DNA of 64,000 nucleotides from Mesobacillus boroniphilus (lineage in GTDB: Bacteria > Bacillota > Bacilli > Bacillales > Cytobacillaceae): assembly GCF_018424685.1 (NCBI RefSeq), contig NZ_QTKX01000002.1, forward strand, positions 682,001 to 746,000, read 5' to 3'. Below are positions 55,288 to 63,998 of this stretch, one piece after another. The translations under genes were made by a program, and so were the position numbers. Positions within the stretch are counted from its first letter, which is position 1; every line of letters begins with the position of its first letter. The notes under the pieces were generated by a model. The model saw nothing but the letters and a program-made list of their open reading frames with translations. It ran no database searches and was not told the origin of the DNA.

Positions 55288-57105
55288 CTATTTTTTAACG
55301 ATATCGCGCCAAATTAAAAGGTGCGGCGAAAGACGATTTATGGCTTCCAAGCTTTCTGGTTTGTCTTTGCCGATCCACACGCCTGCAGTTAATGGCCCGT
55401 TGAAGCCTATGAACCAGAAATCTTTGAAATCATTCGTCGTTCCGGTCTTCCCTCCAGCATTAGGCCCGGCACCTGCTGCTTTTCTTGCTGTGCCTGAAGA
55501 AACGGTCTTTTGCATAAGAGACTTTACTTTTTCAACGGTACTTGGATTCCAGACCTGGACAGGTTCGTCTTCCCATTTATATAGGATTTTTCCAGAATGA
55601 TTGGTTACTTTCGCAATCGCTCTTGGTTTCAGATAAATCCCTTTGTTGCTGAAAACAGTATAGGCTGATGTTAACTCAAGCGGACTTACTCCAGTTGTGA
55701 AACCACCGACTGCAGCTGCGAGTACATGGTCTTGCTCTGTAACTTTTCCAAATTCGAATGTTTTAAGGTCATCGAACGCTTTGTCCACGCCAACCTGCTG
55801 TAAAATCCTCACTGCTGGAGTGTTGTAGGAATGGATGAATGCTCTTTCAAGTGTGACCATCCCATAGGTTGAGCCTCCGTAGTTCTTCGGACAGTACCCC
55901 TTGATGCAGAGCGGACCCGCGTCAATTTGAGAATCCCTTTTTGCATCAAACCTTTCAAAGTAAGGGGCATAAACAAGCAATGGCTTGATTGATGAGCCCG
56001 GCTGGCGAAACGCCTGGTAGGCACGGTTGAAGTCTCCGCTCTGATAATCCTTTCCTCCTGTGATCGCTACAACCTGTCCAGTTTCATGGTTTATCACTGT
56101 GGCAGCTCCCTGAACCTCTTCATCTGGGAGGTGATCTGTGACAGACTGGACAGTCCTTTTTTGCAATGCAATATCCAGATTTGTATGAATCTTCACTCCA
56201 GAACGAAGCAATTCCTCAATCCTTCCGGTTAGTTCGTCTGTGTTATCGATATTTTCCTGTTCGGAAATCAGTTCTCTCAGTTCGTGTAATGCATAGAAAG
56301 AATAATCTGGATATGAATTTTTACGGGAATCGACTTTCAAAATAATCGGTTCCTTTTTTAGCGTCTCAGCTTTATCAAGTTTGATTTTGCCATGTTCAGC
56401 AAGCTGGCTGAGCAGCCGTTCCTGGCGCTTTTTTGTCCGTTCGAAATGCTTGATTGGGTCATAATAGGACGGGTTATTAGGAATGGCGGCGAGGAAAGCC
56501 TGTTCCGACTCAGATAATTTCAAAGGCGTTTTTTTAAAGTAAAAGTCCGCTGCAGCCTTTATTCCATACGCATTATTGTGAAAATAAATCGCATTCATGT
56601 ACTGCTCGAGAATTTCTGATTTGGAAAAAGTCTTCTCCAGCTGGTATGCATATAAAACTTCACTCAGCTTGCGATTATACGATTTGTGATGGTTTAAATA
56701 TTGATTCCGTGCCAGCTGCTGGGTAATGGTGCTCGCACCTTGTTCAATGTCATCGGAGTGAATATTGATTGCCAGCGCGCGCCCAATTGCGGGCAAGTCA
56801 AAACCGGGATGCTTTTCAAAATTACGGTCTTCAGAAATAATGAACACATCTTTTATAAAATCAGGAATTTCATGCCCCGAAGCATAACTCCTGTTCATAG
56901 GACGATAAATCTCGGTGATGACCTCATCGTTATTGGCAAGGATTAAACTGGTTTGAGACAGTTTCGTCTCCGTAAGATCAATCTTTTCACCAAGAGTATC
57001 ACTGAAGCTTACGGCATTGTCTGCTTCGGTATAAGTTAAAATGACAACTGCGACAAACGCTGGGACCAATAGTAAAATCAAAAGATAGCCTGTTATAATC
57101 CTCAC
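55288..57105 (-). CDS. pbpD: Class A penicillin-binding protein (PbpD/PBP4-like)
   Basis: A 605-residue bifunctional peptidoglycan synthase: N-terminal membrane anchor (about 6-26), GT51 glycosyltransferase domain (catalytic Glu92 in SEDRNFEKHPGFD; QGASTITQQLARN), then a transpeptidase domain with Ser371-x-x-Lys374 (SSIK), SYN at 426-428 and KTGTT at 553-557. All catalytic motifs are present. GTG start after AAAGGA. Adjacent to kapD on the other strand, as in B. subtilis. Confidence 0.95.
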   Translation of the reverse strand: MRIITGYLLILLLVPAFVAVVILTYTEADNAVSFSDTLGEKIDLTETKLSQTSLILANNDEVITEIYRPMNRSYASGHEIPDFIKDVFIISEDRNFEKHPGFDLPAIGRALAINIHSDDIEQGASTITQQLARNQYLNHHKSYNRKLSEVLYAYQLEKTFSKSEILEQYMNAIYFHNNAYGIKAAADFYFKKTPLKLSESEQAFLAAIPNNPSYYDPIKHFERTKKRQERLLSQLAEHGKIKLDKAETLKKEPIILKVDSRKNSYPDYSFYALHELRELISEQENIDNTDELTGRIEELLRSGVKIHTNLDIALQKRTVQSVTDHLPDEEVQGAATVINHETGQVVAITGGKDYQSGDFNRAYQAFRQPGSSIKPLLVYAPYFERFDAKRDSQIDAGPLCIKGYCPKNYGGSTYGMVTLERAFIHSYNTPAVRILQQVGVDKAFDDLKTFEFGKVTEQDHVLAAAVGGFTTGVSPLELTSAYTVFSNKGIYLKPRAIAKVTNHSGKILYKWEDEPVQVWNPSTVEKVKSLMQKTVSSGTARKAAGAGPNAGGKTGTTNDFKDFWFIGFNGPLTAGVWIGKDKPESLEAINRLSPHLLIWRDIVKK

Positions 57106-57339
57106 GGTAATTCCTTTCTTTGAGCTCTAAAGAGAAGCTTTTGATTAAGCACGTTTTATATCGGATGACCGAGCCGATTATTTACTTCCTTATGATCATG
57201 TGACGCTTTTACATAACTAGTCTGGACAACGATTTTTATGTATTTTAACACGAAAAATAAAGGTGGGCTTGAAAATTACGAAAGCCGAAAAAAATGCAGA
57301 ACTTAAATTGCAGAAAATTTAAAAATTTACAAAGAAACG

Positions 57340-57348
57340 TGATATAAT
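57340..57348 (+). promoter_or_regulatory. Extended -10 promoter of kapD
   Basis: TG at 57340-57341 plus TATAAT (57343-57348) forms an extended -10; the -35 region is A/T-rich and weak. The 315 bases between pbpD and kapD otherwise show no gene or clear structure. Confidence 0.55.
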
Positions 57349-57420
57349 AGAAAAAATAATCGACCGAAAAGCATATACTGGTTACATACAACTACTGGCT
57401 TTTCAGAAAGTTGGGGAAGC

Positions 57421-58044
57421 ATGAGCGAAAAAGAAAGGACAACATTATTTATTGATTTTGAGTTTACGATGCCTGACCGGAGCAGCAGGAGACGGGGCTT
57501 TTACCCGGAAATCATTGAAGCTGGCGCTGTCCTCGTCGAGAACAGCAAGGTAGTTGAAGAATTTTCTTCGTATGTACGGCCGATGCGTTTCCCGATTTTG
57601 ACAGAACGCTGCCGTTCATTCCTGAACATCTCTCAGGAACAGGTGAATTCAGGTATCACGTTCAAAGCTTTGGTAGATAAGCTTAAGTCGATGGCTGGAA
57701 GCAAGAATTGCCAGATTGTCACCTGGGGCAATATGGACATGAAGGTATTGCAGCAAAATTGCCAGCAGGCTTCAGTAGCTTTTCCGCTGCCGGGGAAGCA
57801 AATCGACCTTTCGATGGAGTATAAACGTTTCTTTGGCGACCAGAATCAGACGGGTCTATGGAAGGCTGTGCAGGAGTATGGCAGGGAAGGGACCGGTAAA
57901 CACCACCGCGCTCTTGATGATGCTTTGACGACCTACCATATTTACAAGCTCGTGGAAAAAGACAAACAATATCTTCAGAAACCGGAACCCGCAACAATCG
58001 GGGATATGGTCGATTTTTCCAAACTGCTCAATAAATTCGCATAG
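57421..58044 (+). CDS. kapD: KapD, 3'-5' exonuclease-fold inhibitor of the KinA pathway
   Basis: A 207-residue DEDDh-type exonuclease-fold protein. Exo I is at DFEFT (Asp12, Glu14), Exo II around GNMDMKVL, and Exo III at HHRALDDA. In B. subtilis KapD lowers sporulation through the KinA route, and the nuclease fold suggests RNA degradation. GGGGAAGC precedes the ATG. Convergent with kapB across a shared terminator. Confidence 0.92.
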   Translation: MSEKERTTLFIDFEFTMPDRSSRRRGFYPEIIEAGAVLVENSKVVEEFSSYVRPMRFPILTERCRSFLNISQEQVNSGITFKALVDKLKSMAGSKNCQIVTWGNMDMKVLQQNCQQASVAFPLPGKQIDLSMEYKRFFGDQNQTGLWKAVQEYGREGTGKHHRALDDALTTYHIYKLVEKDKQYLQKPEPATIGDMVDFSKLLNKFA

Positions 58045-58079
58045 AAAAGCCAGATTGGAAAATACAATCTGGCTTTTTG
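58045..58079. terminator. Terminator between kapD and kapB
   Basis: Perfect 13-bp stem (58045-58057 with 58065-58077), 7-base loop; T's and A's on opposite sides suit both genes. Confidence 0.93.
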
Positions 58080-58095
58080 CGTTATATGGCTGGCA

Positions 58096-58482
58096 TTACA
58101 GGTTTTTAAAATAGTCCTTTTCCAGTGACTCAAGGTTTCTCAGGCTTTGTTGTGCCCATGCAGAGTCATCGTCTTCGAGTTCGGCACGGAGCTTGTTGGT
58201 CGCTTCTTTTAAGGATTCCAAATATTCAGGGATATCACCGTCGAATGGCTTGACCATTTTTTCAGGGATGTTTGCCTGTTCGCGGTAAGACAGTGCTTTT
58301 CTTTCGTGGAAAAAGCCAACAGCCGCGTCCTTTGGATTATGGAGGTCGCCCTGCATAGGATGTTTTGCGACTGCCAATACTCGGACAAGATAGTGCTGTG
58401 GGCGGCGTTCCGTGATTTCGCCTATGTATTTGCCGGTTTTATAAATGGCAGTTACTTGATCGCCAATGTTCAATTCAGCCAT
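58096..58482 (-). CDS. kapB: KapB, kinase-associated protein of sporulation
   Basis: A 128-residue soluble protein with an N-terminal SH3-like barrel (NIGDQVTAIYKTGKYIGEI) and a helical C-terminus ending LRNLESLEKDYF. In B. subtilis KapB is needed for KinB-dependent phosphorelay activation. GAAAGGAGC precedes the ATG. In B. subtilis kapB lies with kinB; here no kinB is adjacent, and it faces kapD. Confidence 0.9.
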   Translation of the reverse strand: MAELNIGDQVTAIYKTGKYIGEITERRPQHYLVRVLAVAKHPMQGDLHNPKDAAVGFFHERKALSYREQANIPEKMVKPFDGDIPEYLESLKEATNKLRAELEDDDSAWAQQSLRNLESLEKDYFKNL

Positions 58483-58589
58483 GTTGGAAGCTCCTTTCGG
58501 GTTCGAGTTAATTTCTTATATTATAGCAAAAAAGACAGATGCAAAACATTTTGTAATCGTTTAAAGTGTCTATAGGAGGGATACATACA

Positions 58590-59327
58590 ATGACTAAAAA
58601 AATATTGGCAGTACTATTTGCAATGATGGTTGTTCTGGCTGGCTGCGGCACAGCTGATGAGAAGCAGGAGGCAGACCAGCAGAAGGAAGAAACGACGAAT
58701 GCTGGACAAGCTGGACAAGCAGGACAAGCCGAGGAAGATCTTGATTACCCTCAAGCGACAGCAGAAGTCCAGGAAAATGAAAGGCTAGTGGAAATGGTCA
58801 CTTCCATGGGAACAGTTAAAATTAAGCTTTTCCCTGAGCAGGCTCCCAAGGCGGTAGAGAATTTTATTAAGCATAGCGAAGAAGGCTACTATGAAGGAGT
58901 CACCTTCCACCGCGTGATTGACGGTTTCATGATCCAGGGCGGCGATCCTGATGGAACTGGAATGGGCGGGGAAAGCATTTACGGCGGCCCATTTGAAGAC
59001 GAATTTTCAAAGCAGCTTTTCAACATCCGTGGTGCATTGTCGATGGCCAATTCAGGGCCAAACACGAACGGCAGCCAATTTTTCATCGTGCAGAATAAAG
59101 AGCTGGATGCTAGTTTGCCAGAGAAGATGAAGCAAGCAGGCTACCCAGAAGAAGTACTCAAGATGTATGAAAATGGCGGAACGCCTCATCTTGATGGCAG
59201 ACATACCGTATTCGGCCAGGTAGTCGAAGGAATGGATGTCGTCGACAAGATTGCCGCTGCTCCAACAGGTGCTGGGGACAAGCCTGAAAAAGACGTCGTG
59301 ATTGAAAAAATTAACGTGCTGAAATAA
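58590..59327 (+). CDS. Lipoprotein peptidyl-prolyl cis-trans isomerase (cyclophilin type)
   Basis: A 245-residue lipoprotein: signal peptide and lipobox LAGC (Cys near residue 19), an acidic linker with three GQA repeats, and a cyclophilin domain (about 65-240) with [30 protein letters not shown] and HTVFGQV. It should catalyse proline isomerisation in folding of exported proteins at the outer membrane face. ATG 58590 follows AGGAGGG; upstream in-frame codons lack a signal peptide context. Confidence 0.93.
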   Translation: MTKKILAVLFAMMVVLAGCGTADEKQEADQQKEETTNAGQAGQAGQAEEDLDYPQATAEVQENERLVEMVTSMGTVKIKLFPEQAPKAVENFIKHSEEGYYEGVTFHRVIDGFMIQGGDPDGTGMGGESIYGGPFEDEFSKQLFNIRGALSMANSGPNTNGSQFFIVQNKELDASLPEKMKQAGYPEEVLKMYENGGTPHLDGRHTVFGQVVEGMDVVDKIAAAPTGAGDKPEKDVVIEKINVLK

Positions 59328-59401
59328 GGCAATACCTTCATATTGGACGGATTTCGAAAGCTTGTTATAATGTTTGGAGAGCTGAAGAAAGGAAGATGAG
59401 A

Positions 59402-59614
59402 GTGAGTAAGTGGTTTATCATCTCATTGTTTTTATATTTCCCAGAAGACAAGACTGAATATATCCCGGCTGGAATAACTTCACTCGTTTTTCTGATCGGG
59501 GCGATCCTGACGATGAGATACATCATCAAAGTTTCCAAAAAGGAAGCGCAGAAAGCAAAGGAACACGAGCAGGCAATTATGAAACATATGAACGATACGA
59601 AGGAGAACAGCTGA
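59402..59614 (+). CDS. Small membrane protein with charged helical tail, function unknown
   Basis: About 70 residues: short hydrophobic N-terminus, a membrane segment (about 22-42, ITSLVFLIGAILTMRYII) and a Lys/Glu/Ala-rich helix KVSKKEAQKAKEHEQAI. No family recognised. GTG 59402 has AAAGGAAG 8 bases upstream; ATG 59396 is only 2 bases from it, so the GTG start is preferred. The cyclophilin gene has no terminator before it, so the two may be co-transcribed. Confidence 0.65.
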   Translation: MSKWFIISLFLYFPEDKTEYIPAGITSLVFLIGAILTMRYIIKVSKKEAQKAKEHEQAIMKHMNDTKENS

Positions 59615-59636
59615 TTTATTGGCTGTTCTTTTTTAT
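59604..59636 (+). terminator. Terminator overlapping the end of the small membrane protein gene
   Basis: Stem AGAACAGC/GCTGTTCT (59604-59611 with 59622-59629) then six T's. Confidence 0.9.
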
Positions 59637-59649
59637 GACTGGGAACTTC

Positions 59650-59770
59650 AACTGGAAAAAACCGAGCAGAATTTCCAGTTCGCTATATAATCTTTATTTT
59701 GGCTATAAAAAATCAAAATTCGCTATAAAATTTTCTTTTTCGCTATATAATCAAATTTTACGCTATAAAA
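59650..59770 (+). repeat. 20-bp-period array with 34-bp leader, core TTCGCTATAAAA, 5 copies
   Basis: A leader with arms AACTGGAAA (59650-59658) and TTTCCAGTT (59672-59680) is followed at once by repeats of CGCTATAaAA starting at 59681, 59701 (GGCTATA), 59721, 59741 and 59761; every step is exactly 20. Spacers are A/T-only and vary. Leader and layout match the array at 29877 read on its minus strand. It sits between a terminator and the HEIGH-motif gene. Confidence 0.92.
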
Positions 59771-59914
59771 ATATAAATTAAAGAATTATCCTTACAAAAA
59801 TAGCAGCAAAAAAGGTTTATCCACCCAAAAACCGGGGTAAAAGTCATGTTTTCATTATTTTACAAAAGCGTTATAATTCAATTTATATTCAAAATCAAAG
59901 AGTAGGGGTATAAA

Positions 59915-60364
59915 TTGAAGAACTTACAGATAGAGAATATTGTTGAAAGAATTCTTGTCCAATCTGGCAGCAGTGTTCAAGTTGTACTTGAGGATTTTTT
60001 TCCAGGCGACCGGTTTGCGGGCGGGAAATATAGTTTTGGGACTCATACGATTACTTTATATATTGAAGAGATCAAGGAGCAATGCCTGCAGCTCTTTTCG
60101 TCATTAGATCATTTTGAAGATTATCTTGCTGTCGTTTTTGCTCATGAAATTGGGCATGCCGAGGACCGCGAACTTTCGGAGTTAATACAGCAGATGGATG
60201 TAACTAGCCATGACTTCACGCGTAAGGGAATTGCCCTCAAGATTGAGGAGAATGCCTGGGACTATGCACGTAAGCTGATCCCGCAAAAGCTTCATTCATT
60301 CATGGATACAATTATTCATTACTCATTGCAGCCATATCATGAAGCGCTTGAAGTAAGCGCGTAA
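59915..60364 (+). CDS. Small HExxH-motif protein, putative metalloprotease
   Basis: A 149-residue soluble protein. FAHEIGHAEDRELSE near residue 75 is a zinc-metalloprotease-type HExxH motif with a downstream acidic residue, as in ImmA/IrrE-like or minimal gluzincin proteins. No HTH, signal peptide or membrane segment. TTG start after AGTAGGGG. No partner regulator is adjacent. Substrate and family unknown; protease activity is inference. Confidence 0.75.
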   Translation: MKNLQIENIVERILVQSGSSVQVVLEDFFPGDRFAGGKYSFGTHTITLYIEEIKEQCLQLFSSLDHFEDYLAVVFAHEIGHAEDRELSELIQQMDVTSHDFTRKGIALKIEENAWDYARKLIPQKLHSFMDTIIHYSLQPYHEALEVSA

Positions 60365-60366
60365 AA

Positions 60367-60408
60367 AATGGAGCCACCCAAAAACAGGGAGGCTCCATTA
60401 GTTTTTTA
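60367..60408. terminator. Terminator between the HExxH gene and patB
   Basis: A 9-bp stem AATGGAGCC/GGCTCCATT extended by CCC/GGG; a T6 run follows. Confidence 0.88.
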
Positions 60409-60435
60409 TAATGTTAAGCTCTTTCAATTAGAACC

Positions 60436-61605
60436 TTAACTAAACGCCTTCTTCAGCCTTTCAAGCCCTTCGTTCAAGGTTTCGCGCGGACAAGCGAGAT
60501 TCATCCGTACAAAGCCTTCGCCACCTTCACCGTACTTTGTTCCTGGCTCAAGCCCGAGTTTCCCTTTTTCTAGAAGGAGGTCCTTTATTTCATCATCACT
60601 CAAACCAAGCTCCCGGCAGTTGATCCAGAGGAGGTAGGTGGCATCAGCCTTCATTGGCTTAAGTGCAGGCAGGTGTTCTGCTATAAAGTCGGTAGCGATT
60701 TTCATATTCTCATCCAGATAAGCTAGTAGCTGATCTAGCCATTCCTCACCGCCGCGATAGGCTGCCTCCATTCCGGCAATCGCAAAGGCATTCAAGGTGA
60801 AAAAGCCTTGCTGCTCATGGATCTCCTTGAATTTGGCCTTCAACTCCTTGTTCGGAATCAGTGCGGCAGATGCCTGGAGTCCAGCGAGATTGAAGGTTTT
60901 GCTTGGCGCAACGAATGTTGTCGTGATATCCCTGAACTTTTCTTTCATTGAAGCGATTGGGATATGGACATTAGGCTTGAACACTAAATCGGAGTGGATT
61001 TCATCAGATACGATCAGGCATTCATGCTTCACGCACAGGTCGCCGAGTTTTTCCAGCTCATCTCTCGTCCATACCCTGCCGCCCGGATTATGCGGGTTAC
61101 AGAGGATGAACATTTTGACTCCTTCTTTCAGCTTTGCTTCAAAGTCGGCAAAATCGAGTTCGAATCTCCCGTTTTCATATAGCAGGTTAGATGTTACGAG
61201 TGTTCGCTCATTATTTTTGACCATGTTGAAAAATGGTGTGTACACAGGAGAATGAACAAGTACTTTATCGCCTTTTTCCGTAAATGCCCGAATTGCGGTG
61301 CTGATGGAAGGGACGACCCCTTCGCTAAAAACGATTGAAGATTTCTTAAAGTCGCAGTCATGGCGTTTTTTCATCCAGTCCTTGAGGGCTTCTGTCACTG
61401 ACATCGGGACGAATGTATAGCCAAAAATCCCGTGGTCAATTCTGTCTTTCAGTGCATCGGTAACTGCCTGGGGAGGATGAAAGTCCATATCCGCGACCCA
61501 CATTGGCAGAATATCATCTTTGCCAAAAACCTTATCGATCGCATCCCACTTCACTGAATGCGAATTGCTCCGGTCGACTACTTTGTCAAAATCTATTCTT
61601 TCCAT
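60436..61605 (-). CDS. patB: PatB, cystathionine beta-lyase / C-S lyase (MalY-type aminotransferase fold)
   Basis: A 389-residue PLP enzyme of the MalY/PatB group, cleaving C-S bonds of cystathionine and related thioethers in methionine metabolism. PLP lysine Lys236 lies in APSKTFNLAGL; CNPHNPGGRVW and IVSDEIHSDL are the usual aminotransferase class I/II motifs. Length and neighbours (yugE, yugF) match B. subtilis. Confidence 0.94.
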   Translation of the reverse strand: MERIDFDKVVDRSNSHSVKWDAIDKVFGKDDILPMWVADMDFHPPQAVTDALKDRIDHGIFGYTFVPMSVTEALKDWMKKRHDCDFKKSSIVFSEGVVPSISTAIRAFTEKGDKVLVHSPVYTPFFNMVKNNERTLVTSNLLYENGRFELDFADFEAKLKEGVKMFILCNPHNPGGRVWTRDELEKLGDLCVKHECLIVSDEIHSDLVFKPNVHIPIASMKEKFRDITTTFVAPSKTFNLAGLQASAALIPNKELKAKFKEIHEQQGFFTLNAFAIAGMEAAYRGGEEWLDQLLAYLDENMKIATDFIAEHLPALKPMKADATYLLWINCRELGLSDDEIKDLLLEKGKLGLEPGTKYGEGGEGFVRMNLACPRETLNEGLERLKKAFS

Positions 61606-61689
61606 ATGTACGCACCGCCTTTTCCTGGTAAATTTATCTCTTTCTAACTTTATGATAAGATATTTCTAAAAAATAATCAGGTGATTGAA

Positions 61690-61950
61690 TTGGAATCTAA
61701 AGAACTAAGCTATAAATTGATCAATGTTCTAAATAAATGGGACCCTTTCAACGTAGGGGAAGGAGAATTCGATCCGGAAATCGCTGATATTCTGCAGGCC
61801 GTCCACGATTATGACGAAGCAGATAAAGTTGCCCGCAGGATCCAGTCTGTATTTGAATTTTCTTTTGAAAAAGTTTTACCTTACAAAGAGTGCCTTTCGA
61901 TCGCGAACACCTTGCTGGCAATCAAGAACGAAGATAGCTGTTCCTTATAA
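61690..61950 (+). CDS. yugE: YugE, DUF1871 family protein
   Basis: An 86-residue helical protein with the family core LNKWDPFNVGEGEFDPEIADILQAV-like N-terminus and RIQSVFEFSFE. Function unknown, related to immunity-like DUF1871 folds. TTG 61690 lies 6 bases after AGGTG; GTG 61681 falls within that site. Divergent from patB. Confidence 0.85.
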   Translation: MESKELSYKLINVLNKWDPFNVGEGEFDPEIADILQAVHDYDEADKVARRIQSVFEFSFEKVLPYKECLSIANTLLAIKNEDSCSL

Positions 61951-61970
61951 CGCAAATAAATGACTAGCAG

Positions 61971-61998
61971 AAACGGCAGCCATCACAGGCTGCCGTTT
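61971..61998. terminator. Hairpin between yugE and yugF
   Basis: Perfect 11-bp stem AAACGGCAGCC/GGCTGCCGTTT overlapping the yugF stop; the T tracts are short on both sides, so it may be a weak bidirectional terminator. Confidence 0.6.
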
Positions 61999-62837
61999 GC
62001 TGTTGCTTCTGCTTTTTCCTCTGCTGCTATGAACCTGTTGATCAGTTGGTGAACATCTTCGGGGCGTTCCTCTGGGACGAGATGCCCTGTTTCCTTTAAA
62101 ATGATCAGTTCGGAATTCCTCAAATCCTTATTCAACCGTCTTCCAATGCGGACGGGGACGACTTTATCGTGTTCACCCCAGATCAGCAGGCATGGTGCTT
62201 CTATTTTCCGCAATTCCTCAGTTGAAAGGTCGCCCTCTCGGTGGCGGATCATCATCGTTAAGGCTTTGAAAATATCATCCTCAAAAAATGGAGAGAGATA
62301 GCCATACAGCATTTCATCATTGATCATTGAATGGTCATATACGACGTTCTGCAAGTTCTGTTTTACTCCTGAGCGTGCCAGGTGAAACTTAACATAGAGG
62401 TGGAAATATGGGATGTAGCTTGAAAGGACTAGCGGCAGCTTAGCCCTTTTCAAATATCCAGAACTGCAAAGCAGGATTCCTTTTTTCGCATATTCCGGGT
62501 GATGCAGCAGAATATTCATGGCAATTTGGCCGCCCATTGAATGGCCTACGACATTAAATTCGCGGATGCCAAGTGATTTCATCAATTCAACAACCGTTGC
62601 GGCCAGGTTTTGATAGGAATATTTAAAGCTGGAAATCTTGCCGCTTTTCCCAAAAGGGGGAAGGTCCACAGAAATGACGTTATAATCCTCTTTAAGCAGG
62701 GGGATCAAATGCCTGAAGCTGAAAGTGGAGGACAGAAATCCATGAAGCAAAACCAGTGTTTCCTTTGATTCAGAGTTCTGGTGGTGCTCATAGTAAAGGT
62801 CGATTCCTCTTACGGTTTTATTCCTGGCGAATTCCAT
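61983..62837 (-). CDS. yugF: YugF, alpha/beta hydrolase
   Basis: A 284-residue alpha/beta-hydrolase. Nucleophile Ser100 in GHSMGG, oxyanion segment LLHGFLSSTFS, acid in WGEHDKVVP and His in KETGHLVPEE. Substrate unknown. It resembles the MhpC/dienelactone-type branch. The C-terminus has an Ala/Glu-rich tail. Place and length match B. subtilis yugF. Confidence 0.9.
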   Translation of the reverse strand: MEFARNKTVRGIDLYYEHHQNSESKETLVLLHGFLSSTFSFRHLIPLLKEDYNVISVDLPPFGKSGKISSFKYSYQNLAATVVELMKSLGIREFNVVGHSMGGQIAMNILLHHPEYAKKGILLCSSGYLKRAKLPLVLSSYIPYFHLYVKFHLARSGVKQNLQNVVYDHSMINDEMLYGYLSPFFEDDIFKALTMMIRHREGDLSTEELRKIEAPCLLIWGEHDKVVPVRIGRRLNKDLRNSELIILKETGHLVPEERPEDVHQLINRFIAAEEKAEATANGSL

Positions 62838-62934
62838 CGGCTTTCACTCCTGACATTATTAGCGAATTAGGCAAGGTATGCCATTTATTTTCCCCGCAAA
62901 TCACAACTTCACACAAAAAAATGACTGTAAACCC

Positions 62935-62966
62935 AAAAAAAATGGACACCAATGCTGGTGTCCATT
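62935..62966 (-). terminator. Minus-strand terminator
   Basis: An 11-bp stem (62941-62951 with 62956-62966); the A run 62935-62940 is a T tract on the minus strand. The rest of the 330-base gap between yugF and the XRE gene shows no gene. Confidence 0.85.
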
Positions 62967-63112
62967 AAAAAGGGGGGGAATACTAGAAAGCCTTATGGGA
63001 CTAGGTTAACCAGATTGACAGAATAGTATACCTTTATTTTCAAATTTTTTTTGGTGTCTGGGTACTGTTTCACTGATGTCATCCTTCACAATCGTGCACT
63101 TTTCCAGTACCA

Positions 63113-63144
63113 AAAAATAGAGCAGGCAGAAGCCTCTGCCTGCT
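63113..63144 (-). terminator. Terminator of the XRE gene
   Basis: Perfect 10-bp stem AGCAGGCAGA/TCTGCCTGCT (63121-63130 with 63135-63144) with a minus-strand T tract beyond (63113-63117 are A on plus). Confidence 0.88.
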
Positions 63145-63167
63145 AAGGAGTTTTATGATCATGTAGG

Positions 63168-63413
63168 TTATAAGCTGCTTGGTTTTTGGTCGAGTTCAGG
63201 CGGTGCAGCGTAATAAATCTCTCCCATTAACTCTGACGCAGGGACATCAAGGGCAGTCGAAATCTTTAGGATCGTCTGCAATTTAGGTGTATGCTCGCCA
63301 CTTTCGTATCTTTGGATTGTCCGCGTACCTACCCTGATTTTTAAAGCGAGCTCCTCCTGAGAAATTCCGACTCGTTCACGGCACATCTTGATATTCTGTC
63401 CAATTGCAGTCAT
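63168..63413 (-). CDS. Small XRE-family helix-turn-helix regulator
   Basis: An 81-residue Cro/CI-type DNA-binding protein: the HTH spans about residues 16-37 (GISQEELALKIRVGTRTIQRYE) followed by the usual helix PKLQTILKISTALDVPASEL. No sensor domain. GGAGGTGATG precedes the ATG. It lies downstream of an NSS transporter gene on the same strand; whether it regulates it is unknown. Confidence 0.88.
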   Translation of the reverse strand: MTAIGQNIKMCRERVGISQEELALKIRVGTRTIQRYESGEHTPKLQTILKISTALDVPASELMGEIYYAAPPELDQKPSSL

Positions 63414-63506
63414 CGCTCATCACCTCCAAAAATAAAATATCTCTTACTATAAGTTTATCATTAAATTTTTGAAAATATCGACAATAATGTGAACGTTTTC
63501 TTAACT

Positions 63507-63998
63507 TTAGATTATACCAATCGAATGTAAAAAAACAATGCCAATACCTATTGGTACGATGTAGCGGATAGAGAAGTACCATATGTTGAACAGTACCGGA
63601 TTGCTTTGAGTGCCTTCCTCCATTTCACGTCTGACCATTTTTCGTGGAAGCACATAGCCGACGAATATGGCGATGAAAAAGGCGCCAAGTGGCAGGGCGA
63701 TATTGCTCGTCAGGAAGTCAGCGAGATCGAAGAAGGTCTTACCGAAAAATTTCACCTCTGACAAGACACCGAAAGATAGAGCATTCGGAATTCCCGCTGC
63801 AAATACAAGCAGGCCCGCAATCCAGGAAAACTTTTTCCGATTATTTTTGTCCCCTTTTGATAGTACTGCGACGATGATTTCAAGAATTGAAAACGCGGAG
63901 GTCAGTGTCGCGAAAAGCAGTAAAATCAAGAAAATCGTCAGGAATAAACCGCCAAATGCTAATTCATTAAAAACGGCAGGCAGTACAACGAAAACAAG
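63507..63998 (-). CDS. NSS-family sodium-dependent transporter (5' part beyond the window)
   Basis: The C-terminal 163 residues of a sodium:neurotransmitter symporter-family protein. The open frame runs to the right edge, reading LPAVFNELAFGGLFL then LFATL-TSAFSILE, which corresponds to the region around helices 7-8. The remaining segments match the end of this family. A TTG at 63929 is internal, not the start. It is a second NSS transporter, separate from the one at 11917. Confidence 0.9.
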   Translation of the reverse strand, partial: LVFVVLPAVFNELAFGGLFLTIFLILLLFATLTSAFSILEIIVAVLSKGDKNNRKKFSWIAGLLVFAAGIPNALSFGVLSEVKFFGKTFFDLADFLTSNIALPLGAFFIAIFVGYVLPRKMVRREMEEGTQSNPVLFNIWYFSIRYIVPIGIGIVFLHSIGII

